Source of the DNA: Pseudomonas kairouanensis
GTDB lineage: Bacteria; Pseudomonadota; Gammaproteobacteria; Pseudomonadales; Pseudomonadaceae
Length of the DNA stretch: 64,000 nucleotides
NCBI RefSeq assembly: GCF_004682055.1
Contig: NZ_QUZU01000001.1
Location: forward strand, 186,001 to 250,000
Direction of reading: 5' to 3'
The translations under genes were made by a program, and so were the position numbers. Below are positions 9,489-19,131 of this stretch, in pieces. Each line of letters begins with the position of its first letter. Position 1 is the first letter of the stretch. The notes under the pieces were generated by a model. The model was not told where the DNA came from, searched no databases, and worked only from the letters and a program-made list of their open reading frames with translations.

Positions 9489-9925
9489 GAGTGTTGCTCC
9501 TTTTGGAATGGTTTGATTTTTCTTGCAAGTGTCTTTCCTTTGTTTGCAGCTGACTGGAATTTTGTTGTAGGGGTATCCCTACAGCTTCTAGATTCAGTAC
9601 GTAATTCATGCCGGTCAAAGTCGTTTGTGTTAGAAATTATTTTTTGAATTTGTAGGAATCTTGATGTGGCTGTCTTTTGTTGGCGCTTAATGTCGAGATA
9701 GAGGGTTTGATTAGGTCTCGGTTCACGGAGGGTGTGTTGAGTCACTTTTGGTTGTTTTGAATTTTACGAAGTTACTTACAGTTATTGCCTACTCCGTTTT
9801 CTGTCATCCACTCCGATTTTATGCAACAGCCTTACTGTAATCGGGCCCCCTGTCTGATCTAATAGTGCAATTATTCTGGCGAAACCCGCCGAAAAAAGCC
9901 GTGTTACTGACACCTGAGGCCGCCC
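9489..9925. other. Gene-free AT-rich gap
   Basis: The 437 bases between the small secreted protein and the metallo-hydrolase hold only short overlapping open frames without ribosome binding sites. I see no RNA gene, REP unit or clear terminator. The base composition is low in GC like the two unknown genes beside it, so this probably belongs to the same inserted segment. Confidence 0.5.
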
Positions 9926-10570
9926 ATGCAAACCCCATCGCCGACACTTATTCGCGAAACCTTCCCCGTCGGCCCGCTGCAGTGCAACTGCACCATCATC
10001 GGCGACCCCATCACCAAAAAAGCCATCGTGGTCGACCCCGGTGGCAACCATGAACTGATCCTGGCGCGGCTCGATGCCCTGGGCCTCAAGGTGGTGAGCA
10101 TCATTCACACCCATGCCCATCTCGATCACTTCCTGGCATCCGGGCAGTTGAAGGAAAAGACTGGCGCCACCCTACACCTGCACAAGGACGACCAATTCCT
10201 GTGGGACAACCTGGAGATGCAGTGCCAGATGTTTCGCGTGCCCTATACCCCTGTGCCGTCTCCGGATCGTTGGCTCGAAGATGAAGAGGAACTGGCCTGC
10301 GGCTGCGGCATTGCGTTGCATACGCCTGGGCACACGCCGGGCTCGATGAGCTTCTGGTTTGCCGATGCCAAGCTGCTGATCGCCGGCGACACGCTGTTTC
10401 GACGCGGGGTAGGGCGCACGGACCTGTGGGGCGGGGACCAGGCGACCATCGTGCGTTCGATCAAGCAGCGGCTGTATACGTTGGACGAGGGCGCGACGGT
10501 GGTGGCCGGCCACGGGCCGGATACGCGATTGGGGGATGAGATGCGCGAGAACCCGTTTGTGCGGGCGTGA
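9926..10570 (+). CDS. MBL-fold metallo-hydrolase (glyoxalase II-like)
   Basis: A 214-residue cytoplasmic hydrolase of the metallo-beta-lactamase superfamily. The metal-binding signature THAHLDH is at about residues 59-65. Further ligands are expected from the GHTPGS histidine, the AGDTLF aspartate and the VVAGHGP histidine, the layout of glyoxalase II-like YcbL proteins. GAGG lies 6 bases upstream of the ATG. Members hydrolyse thioesters such as S-lactoylglutathione, but the exact substrate of this branch is not established by sequence. It stands alone between an AT-rich gap and the OmpA lipoprotein gene. Confidence 0.85.
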   Translation: MQTPSPTLIRETFPVGPLQCNCTIIGDPITKKAIVVDPGGNHELILARLDALGLKVVSIIHTHAHLDHFLASGQLKEKTGATLHLHKDDQFLWDNLEMQCQMFRVPYTPVPSPDRWLEDEEELACGCGIALHTPGHTPGSMSFWFADAKLLIAGDTLFRRGVGRTDLWGGDQATIVRSIKQRLYTLDEGATVVAGHGPDTRLGDEMRENPFVRA

Positions 10571-10627
10571 TGGCGGATAAAACCTGCAAGGTTTGCAGTA
10601 AAAACTCAGGTCGCGTTCAGTGTGTGT

Positions 10628-10648
10628 CTGCTACGGTTTCTGTAGCAG
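10628..10648. promoter_or_regulatory. Inverted repeat upstream of the OmpA-like gene
   Basis: CTGCTAC and GTAGCAG form perfect 7-bp arms around a 7-base spacer, 135 bases before the start codon and about 44 bases upstream of the AlgU-type promoter. It could be an operator or the stem of a weak terminator for the hydrolase gene; no T-run follows. Confidence 0.35.
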
Positions 10649-10691
10649 GGCAAATGCCAAACCTTTTGTTACAGCTTGGGGCGCAGTCACG

Positions 10692-10719
10692 GAATTTTTA
10701 CCGTCGGTCGCGTTCCAAA
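10692..10719 (+). promoter_or_regulatory. Candidate AlgU/sigmaE-type promoter
   Basis: GAATTT, 16 bases, then TCCAAA closely matches the ECF sigmaE/AlgU pattern GAACTT-N16/17-TCNAA. The predicted start near 10726 leaves a leader of about 57 bases before the ribosome binding site and ATG of the OmpA-like lipoprotein gene. Confidence 0.5.
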
Positions 10720-10782
10720 CTCGGCACGGGTCCATTGCCAATGTCCTTTGCACCATAGAATGCAAAAGTAGGAGCTTCCCTC

Positions 10783-11550
10783 ATGTTCACTTCGCGTCGT
10801 CTGCTTGTTGTCGCCACCGTTGTCGCTTTGTTGAGCGGCTGTGCTAACCAGAATCCTTATGACGCCAGCAGCCAGGGGCAGGCCAGTAATGAATCCGGCG
10901 GCATGAGCAAGACCGCCAAGTACGGTGGCCTTGGTGCCCTGGCCGGCGCACTGGCCGGTGCGGCTATCGACCACAACAACCGTGGCAAGGGCGCGCTGAT
11001 CGGTGCCGTTGTGGCCGGTGCCGGCGCAGCAGGCTACGGCTACTACGCCGACCAGCAGGAAAAGAAACTGCGCGAAAGCATGGCCAACACCGGTGTTGAA
11101 GTACAGCGCCAAGGCGATCAGATCAAGCTGATCATGCCGGGCAACATCACCTTCGCGACCAACTCGGACGCGATCTCCAGCAGCTTCTACACGCCGCTGA
11201 ACAACCTGGCCAACTCCCTCAAGCAATTTAACCAGAACACCATTCAGATCGTCGGCTACACCGACAGCACCGGCAGCCGCCAGCTGAACATGGACCTGTC
11301 CCAGCGTCGCGCCCAGAGCGTGGCCAACTACCTCACCTCCCAAGGTGTGAGCCCGGCCAACCTGAGCGCACGTGGTGCCGGTCCGGATAACCCGATTGCC
11401 AGCAACGCCGACGTCAATGGCCGTGCCCAGAACCGTCGTGTCGAAGTGAACCTGGGTCCAATCCCTGGCCAACAGTACGGCCAGCCGGGTGCACAGGCGC
11501 CACAGCAGAACAACCAGTTCCAGGGCAACCCGTACTCGCAGTACCAGTAA
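10783..11550 (+). CDS. OmpA-family outer-membrane lipoprotein
   Basis: A 255-residue lipoprotein with lipobox LLSGC (acylated Cys20). A glycine-zipper segment follows (GGLGALAGALAGAAIDH and GALIGAVVAGAGAAG, about residues 45-90). The C-terminal OmpA peptidoglycan-binding domain contains IVGYTDSTGSRQLNMDLSQRRA and NRRVEVNL. It anchors the outer membrane to peptidoglycan, like YiaD/Lip3-type proteins. AGGAG lies 8 bases before the ATG. An AlgU-type promoter at 10692-10719 suggests induction by envelope or osmotic stress. The tail is Gln/Pro/Asn-rich (QQYGQPGAQAPQQNNQFQ), probably disordered. It ends at a strong bidirectional terminator. Confidence 0.9.
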   Translation: MFTSRRLLVVATVVALLSGCANQNPYDASSQGQASNESGGMSKTAKYGGLGALAGALAGAAIDHNNRGKGALIGAVVAGAGAAGYGYYADQQEKKLRESMANTGVEVQRQGDQIKLIMPGNITFATNSDAISSSFYTPLNNLANSLKQFNQNTIQIVGYTDSTGSRQLNMDLSQRRAQSVANYLTSQGVSPANLSARGAGPDNPIASNADVNGRAQNRRVEVNLGPIPGQQYGQPGAQAPQQNNQFQGNPYSQYQ

Positions 11551-11558
11551 CAACACTC

Positions 11559-11591
11559 AAAAAAAGGGCGCCCTGCAAGGCGCCCTTTTTT
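11559..11591. terminator. Bidirectional Rho-independent terminator
   Basis: GGGCGCC/GGCGCCC stem with a short CTGCAA loop, flanked by an A-run on the left and a T-run on the right. It can therefore end transcripts of the OmpA-like gene (plus) and of the chemoreceptor gene (minus). Confidence 0.9.
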
Positions 11592-11604
11592 GTGCCCGAA
11601 GGTT

Positions 11605-13245
11605 TTACAAGCGGAAACGGCTGACCAGGGTGTTGAACGACGTTGCCAGGTTCGACAGCTCCTGGGTCGATGCGTTGGTCTGGTGCGCGCCGGCGGCGGT
11701 TTGCGTGGACAGGTCCTGGATGTTCACCAGGTTGCGGTCTACCTCGCGGGCCACGTGGGCTTGCTCTTCGGACGCGGTGGCGATCACCAGGTTGCGTTCG
11801 TTGATCTGGGAAATGCCCTCGGCGATCAACTCCAACGCCTCGCCGGTGGCCTGGGCGAGGCCCTGGGTGTCGTTGACCAGGGCCTGGCTTTTACCCATGG
11901 CGCCCACGGCCTGGTCGGCACTGGATTGCACGGCGTTGATCATGCCTTCGATCTCCCCGGTCGAGGCCTGGGTACGCGCGGCAAGGGCGCGAACTTCGTC
12001 GGCTACTACGGCAAACCCACGACCCTGCTCACCGGCCCTGGCGGCCTCGATGGCCGCGTTGAGTGCCAGCAGGTTGGTCTGCTCGGCGATCCCGCGAATC
12101 ACATCCAGCACCTTGCCGATATCCCGCACCTGGCCGGCCAGGTCCTTGACCATGGTGGTCGAGGTGTCGATTTCGGTGGTGGCGTGGTTGATCGCCGTGA
12201 CGGCCTTGCGCGCCTGGTCGCGGCCATTGGTGGCTTGCACGCTGGTGGTGTGGGATGCCTCGGAGGTAGACACCGCATTGCGTGCCACTTCCTCGACCGC
12301 CGAGGTCATCTCGGTCACCGCCGTTGCGGCTTGCTGAATCTCGTCGTTCTGGCGCACCAGACCGCGGCTGCCATTGTCGGTGACGGCGGTCAGTTCTTCG
12401 GCCGCTGATGCCAATTGATCCGACGCGCTGGCGATTTGATGGATGGTCTGCTTCAAGCTCGATTGCATATCGCCCAGGGCACTCAGCAGTTGACCGGTTT
12501 CATCGCGGCCGGTGCTGACGATGGCCTGGGTCAGATCGCCATCGGCAATGCGCCGTGCGCTGGTCACGGCGGTGGCGATGGGGCGACTGATCAGACGGCT
12601 GATAAACAGGCCCAGCAGGATCGCCGCGATAAAGGCGAGGACGATGCCTGAATACAGGGTGTTGCGCGCTGAAGACTCCTGCACCACCGCGTCCGCCGCG
12701 CTTTCTGCAACCTGGCGGTCGTTGGAGTCAACGATGATGGTCTGTTCATCCATCACCACGCGATAGGCTTTCTGCAGCTCGCCGAACAACAGCGAGCGGG
12801 CCTTATCCAACTCGCCCGCGTTCAGCAGGCCGATGTACTGCTGCACCATGGCCTGGTACACCGGCCAATCGCGCTCCATCTTGTCGCCGGCTGCGCGCTC
12901 GTCATCGGCCATCGGGCGCTGGCGGTACGTGGCGAATGCTTTCTCGCTGGCCAGTCGGTTGGCATTCATCGAAGCGATGAACTCGTCTTTGACGCTCTGG
13001 GGCGCATCGCTGCTGTAGGCGGCATACAGGCGATACAAGTCGCGGCTTTGCCCCACGGCCTTGACCTTGTTTTGCGCAGTGTTGGCAATGGACACCAGGT
13101 TGTTGTCGAACACCGACTTGAGGCTTTCCGACAGCGCCGACACCCCTCGGCTACCCAATACGCCCACCCCCAGTGTGATAAGCGCGCACAGTGAGAAGGA
13201 GGTGATCAGTTTGGTGGAGAGTTTTGCGTCGTTAAGCCAGCTCAT
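11605..13245 (-). CDS. Methyl-accepting chemotaxis protein
   Basis: A 546-residue transmembrane chemoreceptor: N-terminal membrane helix ([19 protein letters not shown]), a four-helix-bundle-type periplasmic ligand domain, a second membrane helix ([19 protein letters not shown]), a HAMP domain, and the signalling hairpin with the conserved tip [34 protein letters not shown]. It controls CheA through CheW. The frame opens further upstream at 13392, but ATG 13245 is preferred: AGGA precedes it, the protein then starts as [13 protein letters not shown] as usual for the family, and a FliA-type promoter (13329-13355) lies inside the longer frame. The ligand cannot be predicted. Confidence 0.9.
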   Translation of the reverse strand: MSWLNDAKLSTKLITSFSLCALITLGVGVLGSRGVSALSESLKSVFDNNLVSIANTAQNKVKAVGQSRDLYRLYAAYSSDAPQSVKDEFIASMNANRLASEKAFATYRQRPMADDERAAGDKMERDWPVYQAMVQQYIGLLNAGELDKARSLLFGELQKAYRVVMDEQTIIVDSNDRQVAESAADAVVQESSARNTLYSGIVLAFIAAILLGLFISRLISRPIATAVTSARRIADGDLTQAIVSTGRDETGQLLSALGDMQSSLKQTIHQIASASDQLASAAEELTAVTDNGSRGLVRQNDEIQQAATAVTEMTSAVEEVARNAVSTSEASHTTSVQATNGRDQARKAVTAINHATTEIDTSTTMVKDLAGQVRDIGKVLDVIRGIAEQTNLLALNAAIEAARAGEQGRGFAVVADEVRALAARTQASTGEIEGMINAVQSSADQAVGAMGKSQALVNDTQGLAQATGEALELIAEGISQINERNLVIATASEEQAHVAREVDRNLVNIQDLSTQTAAGAHQTNASTQELSNLATSFNTLVSRFRL

Positions 13246-13328
13246 CGGTTCGTCCTGGAAAGATGCTGATTGATTCATCAACGAAGTGAGTACCGGCACC
13301 GTTAGGGGTGGCGGCGGTGGTCGTACTT

Positions 13329-13355
13329 CTATCGACAGATGCGTCCAGGACTTAA
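13329..13355 (-). promoter_or_regulatory. Candidate FliA (sigma28) promoter for the chemoreceptor
   Basis: On the minus strand TTAAGTCC, 11 bases, GTCGATAG. The flagellar sigma28 pattern is TAAAGTTT-N11-GCCGATAA, so spacing is exact and 11 of 16 positions match. The predicted start lies about 77 bases before the ATG at 13245. Confidence 0.55.
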
Positions 13356-13857
13356 GGGTTGCTGAATGTTTCGGCAGATCAATTCGCTGCAAAACGGGCT
13401 TTTTTAAGAGGTTTTATCGTGATTTTTACAGGTGAGGCGCGATATTCATAAAGCATAAGTCTATGCGAAAATGCCTTATAGATTATAAAAAACCTATATA
13501 TATCAAATAGATACGATAAATTTTGATGGGATTTCAGGTTTTTAGAAAACAGCAGAAAACAGCACATACGTTCAAGCATGACGAAAATTCACATAAAACC
13601 GTCCATTTTTCTTAAAAACCTCATTAACGTTGCCATCGCATTGGCGACACTGTCGCTGAAAGGCTCGATCTAGAGGCCTCGATCTGAAATGCACATTGAT
13701 GGCAATTAGCCTCTTAACTTGTTGCCAAATGTTGCTCCGCGTGAAATATTCACGCGTTGTTGTCGTATGACGACTGATAACAATATGAATTATTCGAAGG
13801 GCCGCAGAGCTCAAGAATCCGTGAAGCCATGAGTGCAGCTGCGTAGGGTAAAAAGAC
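13356..13857. other. AT-rich intergenic region
   Basis: Between the chemoreceptor promoter and the dehydrogenase operon lies AT-rich DNA (densest at 13480-13520) without a convincing gene. Two short dyads close to the plus-strand operon are listed separately. Nothing else is seen. Confidence 0.5.
13738..13774. promoter_or_regulatory. Two adjacent palindromes, possible operators of the dehydrogenase operon
   Basis: CGCGTGAA-ATA-TTCACGCG (13738-13756) has perfect 8-bp arms, and GTCGT-ATG-ACGAC (13762-13774) has perfect 5-bp arms. Both lie 85-120 bases upstream of the cytochrome gene start. Such symmetrical sites usually bind a dimeric regulator; none is encoded next to the operon. Confidence 0.4.
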
Positions 13858-15258
13858 ATGCCGCGTAAATCGGTTAGGGAAAAAGGCATCAGGCATGCCT
13901 TGGCGGGCGTTCTGTCGCTTGTCGTTTGGGGGGCCGGCAGTGCGCATGGCCAGGCATTGGAGGCCTCTGCATCACCAGGCAAACGCCTGGCTGTGGCGGC
14001 GGATTGCGTGGCGTGCCACACCGCACCGGGGGGCAAGCCTTTTGCGGGCGGCTACCCGCTGAGTTCACCGATGGGGGTGATCTACTCGACCAATATCACC
14101 CCGTCCAAATCCGCCGGTATCGGTGGCTATACCGCTGAGCAATTCGCCCGAGCGGTGCGCGATGGCGTCACCCCGGATGGCACGCACCTGTATCCGGCCA
14201 TGCCTTACACCTCCTACGCGAAAATGACCGACGCCGACGTCGCGGACCTCTACCACTACTTCATGCAAGAAGTGCAGCCCGTCGACACCACGACCACCAA
14301 GACCGACCTGGATTTCCCGTTCAACATCCGCGCTTCCATGCTCGGCTGGAACGCGTTGTTCCATAGCCAGAAGCGTTTCACCCCGGACCCCGCCAAGTCC
14401 GCCGAAGTGAACCGTGGCGACTACCTGGTCAATGCCCTGGCGCACTGCGACACCTGCCACACGCCACGTAACGTGCTGATGGCGGCCGACAGCAGCAAGC
14501 CCCTTGCCGGTGGCGCATTGGGCAGTTGGTATGCACCCAACATCACCTCCGACAAAACCAGCGGCATCGGCGCCTGGTCCAGCGATGAACTGGTCGCCTA
14601 CCTGCGCACCGGCCATGTGGAGGGCAAGGCCCAAGCTGCCGGGCCGATGGCCGAAGCGGTGGAGCACAGCCTGCAACACCTGGATGCGGTCGATCTCAAG
14701 GCGATTGCCGCCTACCTGCTGCAAACCCAGCCCATCAACACCGGCGAGACCAAGGCGCGCCATGAGTTCGGCCAGCCATCCACCGACGAGTTGACCCGGC
14801 GCGGCGGCAAGCCCGCCGACAATCCCGGCTGGCACATCTTCAGCGGCACCTGCGCCAACTGCCACCAGGCCAACGGCCAGGGCACCCGCGAGTACCCGTC
14901 GCTGTTCCACAACACCGCCACTGCCCGCAGCGACAACCTGATCGCAGCCATCGTCTACGGCGTGCACCGCGAAGTGGACGGCGTGGCCATCGACATGCCG
15001 GCCTTCGGCCCGGACGCGCTGTTCACCGACCGTCTCAACGACCAGCAGATTGCCGACGTCAGCAACTACGTGCTGTCCCGTTACGGCAATGACGCGTTGA
15101 AAGTGACCGCTGCCGATGTCGCCCAGGTACGTGAAGGCGGACCCAAGGCGCCGTTGGCGCAGATGGCCAAGTTCACCGTCCCGGCCATTGTCGTGGCTTG
15201 CATCCTGATTGCCCTGGCGGTGATCGTTCTTGTCCGTCGCCGACGTCGGGAGGTTTGA
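13858..15258 (+). CDS. Triheme cytochrome c subunit of a membrane-bound alcohol/polyol/sugar dehydrogenase
   Basis: A 466-residue periplasmic electron-transfer subunit. A signal peptide (to about residue 31) precedes three CxxCH heme-attachment sites: CVACH at 50-54, CDTCH at 197-201 and CANCH at 332-336. A C-terminal membrane anchor lies at about 440-460, followed by RRRRR. This is the layout of the cytochrome subunits of gluconate, sorbitol and fructose dehydrogenases, which pass electrons from the flavoprotein to ubiquinone. The next gene starts 4 bases later, with its GGAGG site inside this gene's end. The three genes form one operon ending at the terminator at 17430. Confidence 0.9.
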   Translation: MPRKSVREKGIRHALAGVLSLVVWGAGSAHGQALEASASPGKRLAVAADCVACHTAPGGKPFAGGYPLSSPMGVIYSTNITPSKSAGIGGYTAEQFARAVRDGVTPDGTHLYPAMPYTSYAKMTDADVADLYHYFMQEVQPVDTTTTKTDLDFPFNIRASMLGWNALFHSQKRFTPDPAKSAEVNRGDYLVNALAHCDTCHTPRNVLMAADSSKPLAGGALGSWYAPNITSDKTSGIGAWSSDELVAYLRTGHVEGKAQAAGPMAEAVEHSLQHLDAVDLKAIAAYLLQTQPINTGETKARHEFGQPSTDELTRRGGKPADNPGWHIFSGTCANCHQANGQGTREYPSLFHNTATARSDNLIAAIVYGVHREVDGVAIDMPAFGPDALFTDRLNDQQIADVSNYVLSRYGNDALKVTAADVAQVREGGPKAPLAQMAKFTVPAIVVACILIALAVIVLVRRRRREV

Positions 15259-15261
15259 CCC

Positions 15262-15780
15262 ATGGACTCATCAATCAATGCACTGTCGCGCCGCAGCCTG
15301 TTGCGCGGCTCGGTCACCCTGGGGCTCACGGCGCTGGTCAGCGGCCTGATGCCTTGGCAGTCGGCCATGGCAGCTGCCCAGTCGGACGCCGATTTTGCCG
15401 CCTTGTCGCAGTTCCTGGTCAGCCGCCCGGTCAATACCGTGCTGGCTGCGCGTTACTACGCGGCCCTGGACAAGCGCGCGCCGAACTTCTCCACCAACGT
15501 CATTGCCCTCAAGCAACTGATCGCCGAGCGCGGCCTCAAGCATGTGGATGACTACCTGGCCCTGACTGACGCCGACCCCTCATTGAAGGCAACGGCCACC
15601 AGCATCATCTCGGCCTGGTACCTGGGGATCGTCGGCGAACCGGCTGACGCCGAACTGGTCGCCTACAGCGAAGCGCTGATGTATCGGCCCACCCACGGCA
15701 CCCTCATCATCCCCACTTACGGTGGCGGCCCTGACTCATGGGGCCCCAAACCCAAAGCGCCACAGGACATCAAACTATGA
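15262..15780 (+). CDS. Small (gamma) subunit of FAD-dependent polyol dehydrogenase, FAD-SLDH family
   Basis: A 172-residue subunit with a twin-arginine signal (LSRRSLLRGSVTLG, residues 8-21). This implies export of the folded flavoprotein through Tat by piggy-back, since the large subunit has no signal of its own. The mature part carries the family pattern AWYLGIVG and ALMYRPTHGTLIIPTYGGGPDSWG, typical of the small subunit of membrane D-sorbitol/fructose dehydrogenases rather than the gluconate dehydrogenase gamma family. Its stop overlaps the start of the GMC gene (ATGA), indicating translational coupling. Confidence 0.87.
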   Translation: MDSSINALSRRSLLRGSVTLGLTALVSGLMPWQSAMAAAQSDADFAALSQFLVSRPVNTVLAARYYAALDKRAPNFSTNVIALKQLIAERGLKHVDDYLALTDADPSLKATATSIISAWYLGIVGEPADAELVAYSEALMYRPTHGTLIIPTYGGGPDSWGPKPKAPQDIKL

Positions 15781-17411
15781 GCAAGGCACAATTCGATGCC
15801 GACGTCGTCATTATCGGCTCCGGCGTGATGGGCGGGTTGATTGCGACCGGCCTGGCCAAGGCTGGCAAGTCGGTGATCGTTCTTGAGGCTGGCCCTCGGG
15901 TCAACCGCCGCGACGTGGTGGAAACCTTCCGCAATGCGCCGGTCAAGCTGTCCCTGGCCAACGCCAAGTTGCAGGGCGCGGGTTCGCCGTATCCAAGCCT
16001 GCCCCACGCGCCGTCCACCTATGGCGACTATTTGCAGCAAGTCGGCCCGGTTAAATACAACACGTCGTACCTGCGGGTCGTGGGCGGTACCACCTGGCAC
16101 TTCGGTTCATCGCTGTGGCGCATGTTGCCCAACGACTTTCGCTTGAAGTCCCTGTATGGCCAGGGCCGCGATTGGCCGATCAGCTACGACGAACTCGAAC
16201 CCTTCTACGCGCGGGCCGAAACCGAACTGGGTGTTTCCGGCGTGGATGGTCAGGACGAAAGCGGGCAGGGCGGCGAGGCGTTTCCGCCACGTTCAATCCC
16301 ATACCCGATGGAAGGGCTCAAGCCCAGCTACATGTTCACCCGCCTTTCGGAAATGCTCGGCAAGGGTGGCTACAACCCGATCCTTGAACCCAACGGCCGC
16401 GCCACTCGCCCCTATGGCAAGCGCCCGCCCTGTGCCGGCAACAACAACTGCAACCCGGTCTGCCCGATTGCCGCCAAGTACGACGGCTCGATGCATATCG
16501 ATGAAGCAGAGCGCCATGGCGCCAAGGTCCTGGAAAACTCGGTGGTGTACAAAATCGAGGCGGGGGATGACGGCAAGATCACGGCTGTCTGGTACATGCG
16601 CCCCGACAAGTCCACTCACAAGCTGACCGCGCGTTACTTTGTGCTGGCAGCCTATGGCATCGAGTCGCCGAAGTTGTTGTTGATGTCGACCTCCGACAAA
16701 TACCCCAACGGCATCGCCAACTCCTCCGACCAGGTGGGCCGCAACCTGATGGACCACACCGGCATCAGCATGAACGTGATGACCAAGGAAGACATGTGGC
16801 CAGGTGAGGGGCCGACCCAGTTGCTGGTGTACCTGAACAGCCGTGACGGCGCCTTCCGCAAGGACTATCCGGGCTACAAGATCAAGGTGCGCAACACGGT
16901 GCCGACGTCGCAGATCACCTCCAACCTGATCGCCAAGGGCGTGCTGGGCTCCAAGCTCGATGAGCAGATTCGCCTGCAATCGGCGCGTTCGCTCAACTGG
17001 GCGGTGGACTTCGAAACCCTGCCGCTGCCAGAAAACCGCGTCACGCCCAGCAAGACCAAGTTCGATGCCATCGGCCTGCCGGTGCCAGAGATCTACTACA
17101 GCGTCCCGGACTACTGGCACGCGGGCAAAGAGAAGGCCCTGGAGGACTTCAAGCAGTTCGCCAAGCTGCTGGATGCCGACATCCTTAGCACCGACGTGGG
17201 CTTCCAGAACCGTCAGCACATCATGGGCACCACCATCATGGGCGATGACCCCAAGGACTCGGTGGTGGACCGCGATTGCCGCAGCCACGACCACGCCAAC
17301 CTGTTTATCGCCGGTACCAGCGTGATGCCATCGTCGTCTTGCGTGAACCCGACGCTGACGGGCGCGGCGTTGAGTATTCGGATTGCGGATGTGCTGGTGA
17401 GCGAAGTCTGA
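15777..17411 (+). CDS. GMC-family FAD-dependent dehydrogenase, catalytic subunit
   Basis: A 544-residue flavoprotein oxidising a polyol or sugar. The N-terminal Rossmann motif VVIIGSGVMGG starts at about residue 10 and binds FAD. The C-terminal GMC signature includes QHIMGTTIMG with the catalytic-region His and SSSCVNPTLTGAALSIR. Cysteines 219, 225 and 229 (CAGNNNCNPVC) match the C-x5-C-x3-C arrangement that in FAD-glucose and fructose dehydrogenases holds a 3Fe-4S cluster relaying electrons to the cytochrome. The start was chosen at the ATG overlapping the previous stop rather than an upstream ATG at 15738. The substrate is undetermined; fructose, sorbitol or a related polyol is plausible. 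Confidence 0.88.
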   Translation: MSKAQFDADVVIIGSGVMGGLIATGLAKAGKSVIVLEAGPRVNRRDVVETFRNAPVKLSLANAKLQGAGSPYPSLPHAPSTYGDYLQQVGPVKYNTSYLRVVGGTTWHFGSSLWRMLPNDFRLKSLYGQGRDWPISYDELEPFYARAETELGVSGVDGQDESGQGGEAFPPRSIPYPMEGLKPSYMFTRLSEMLGKGGYNPILEPNGRATRPYGKRPPCAGNNNCNPVCPIAAKYDGSMHIDEAERHGAKVLENSVVYKIEAGDDGKITAVWYMRPDKSTHKLTARYFVLAAYGIESPKLLLMSTSDKYPNGIANSSDQVGRNLMDHTGISMNVMTKEDMWPGEGPTQLLVYLNSRDGAFRKDYPGYKIKVRNTVPTSQITSNLIAKGVLGSKLDEQIRLQSARSLNWAVDFETLPLPENRVTPSKTKFDAIGLPVPEIYYSVPDYWHAGKEKALEDFKQFAKLLDADILSTDVGFQNRQHIMGTTIMGDDPKDSVVDRDCRSHDHANLFIAGTSVMPSSSCVNPTLTGAALSIRIADVLVSEV

Positions 17412-17429
17412 TTCTGATCAGCGCGCCAT

Positions 17430-17471
17430 AAAAAAGCCCCCTGATGCCATTGGCACAGGGGGCTTTTTTTT
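17430..17471. terminator. Bidirectional Rho-independent terminator
   Basis: Stem GCCCCCTG/CAGGGGGC extended by TGCC/GGCA, with an A-run before and a T-run after. It serves the dehydrogenase operon (plus) and the BON-domain gene (minus). Confidence 0.92.
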
Positions 17472-17495
17472 AGCTGTTGGTTGGTGGCAGTGGGA

Positions 17496-19130
<1,635 letters not shown>

Positions 19131-19131
<1 letters not shown>

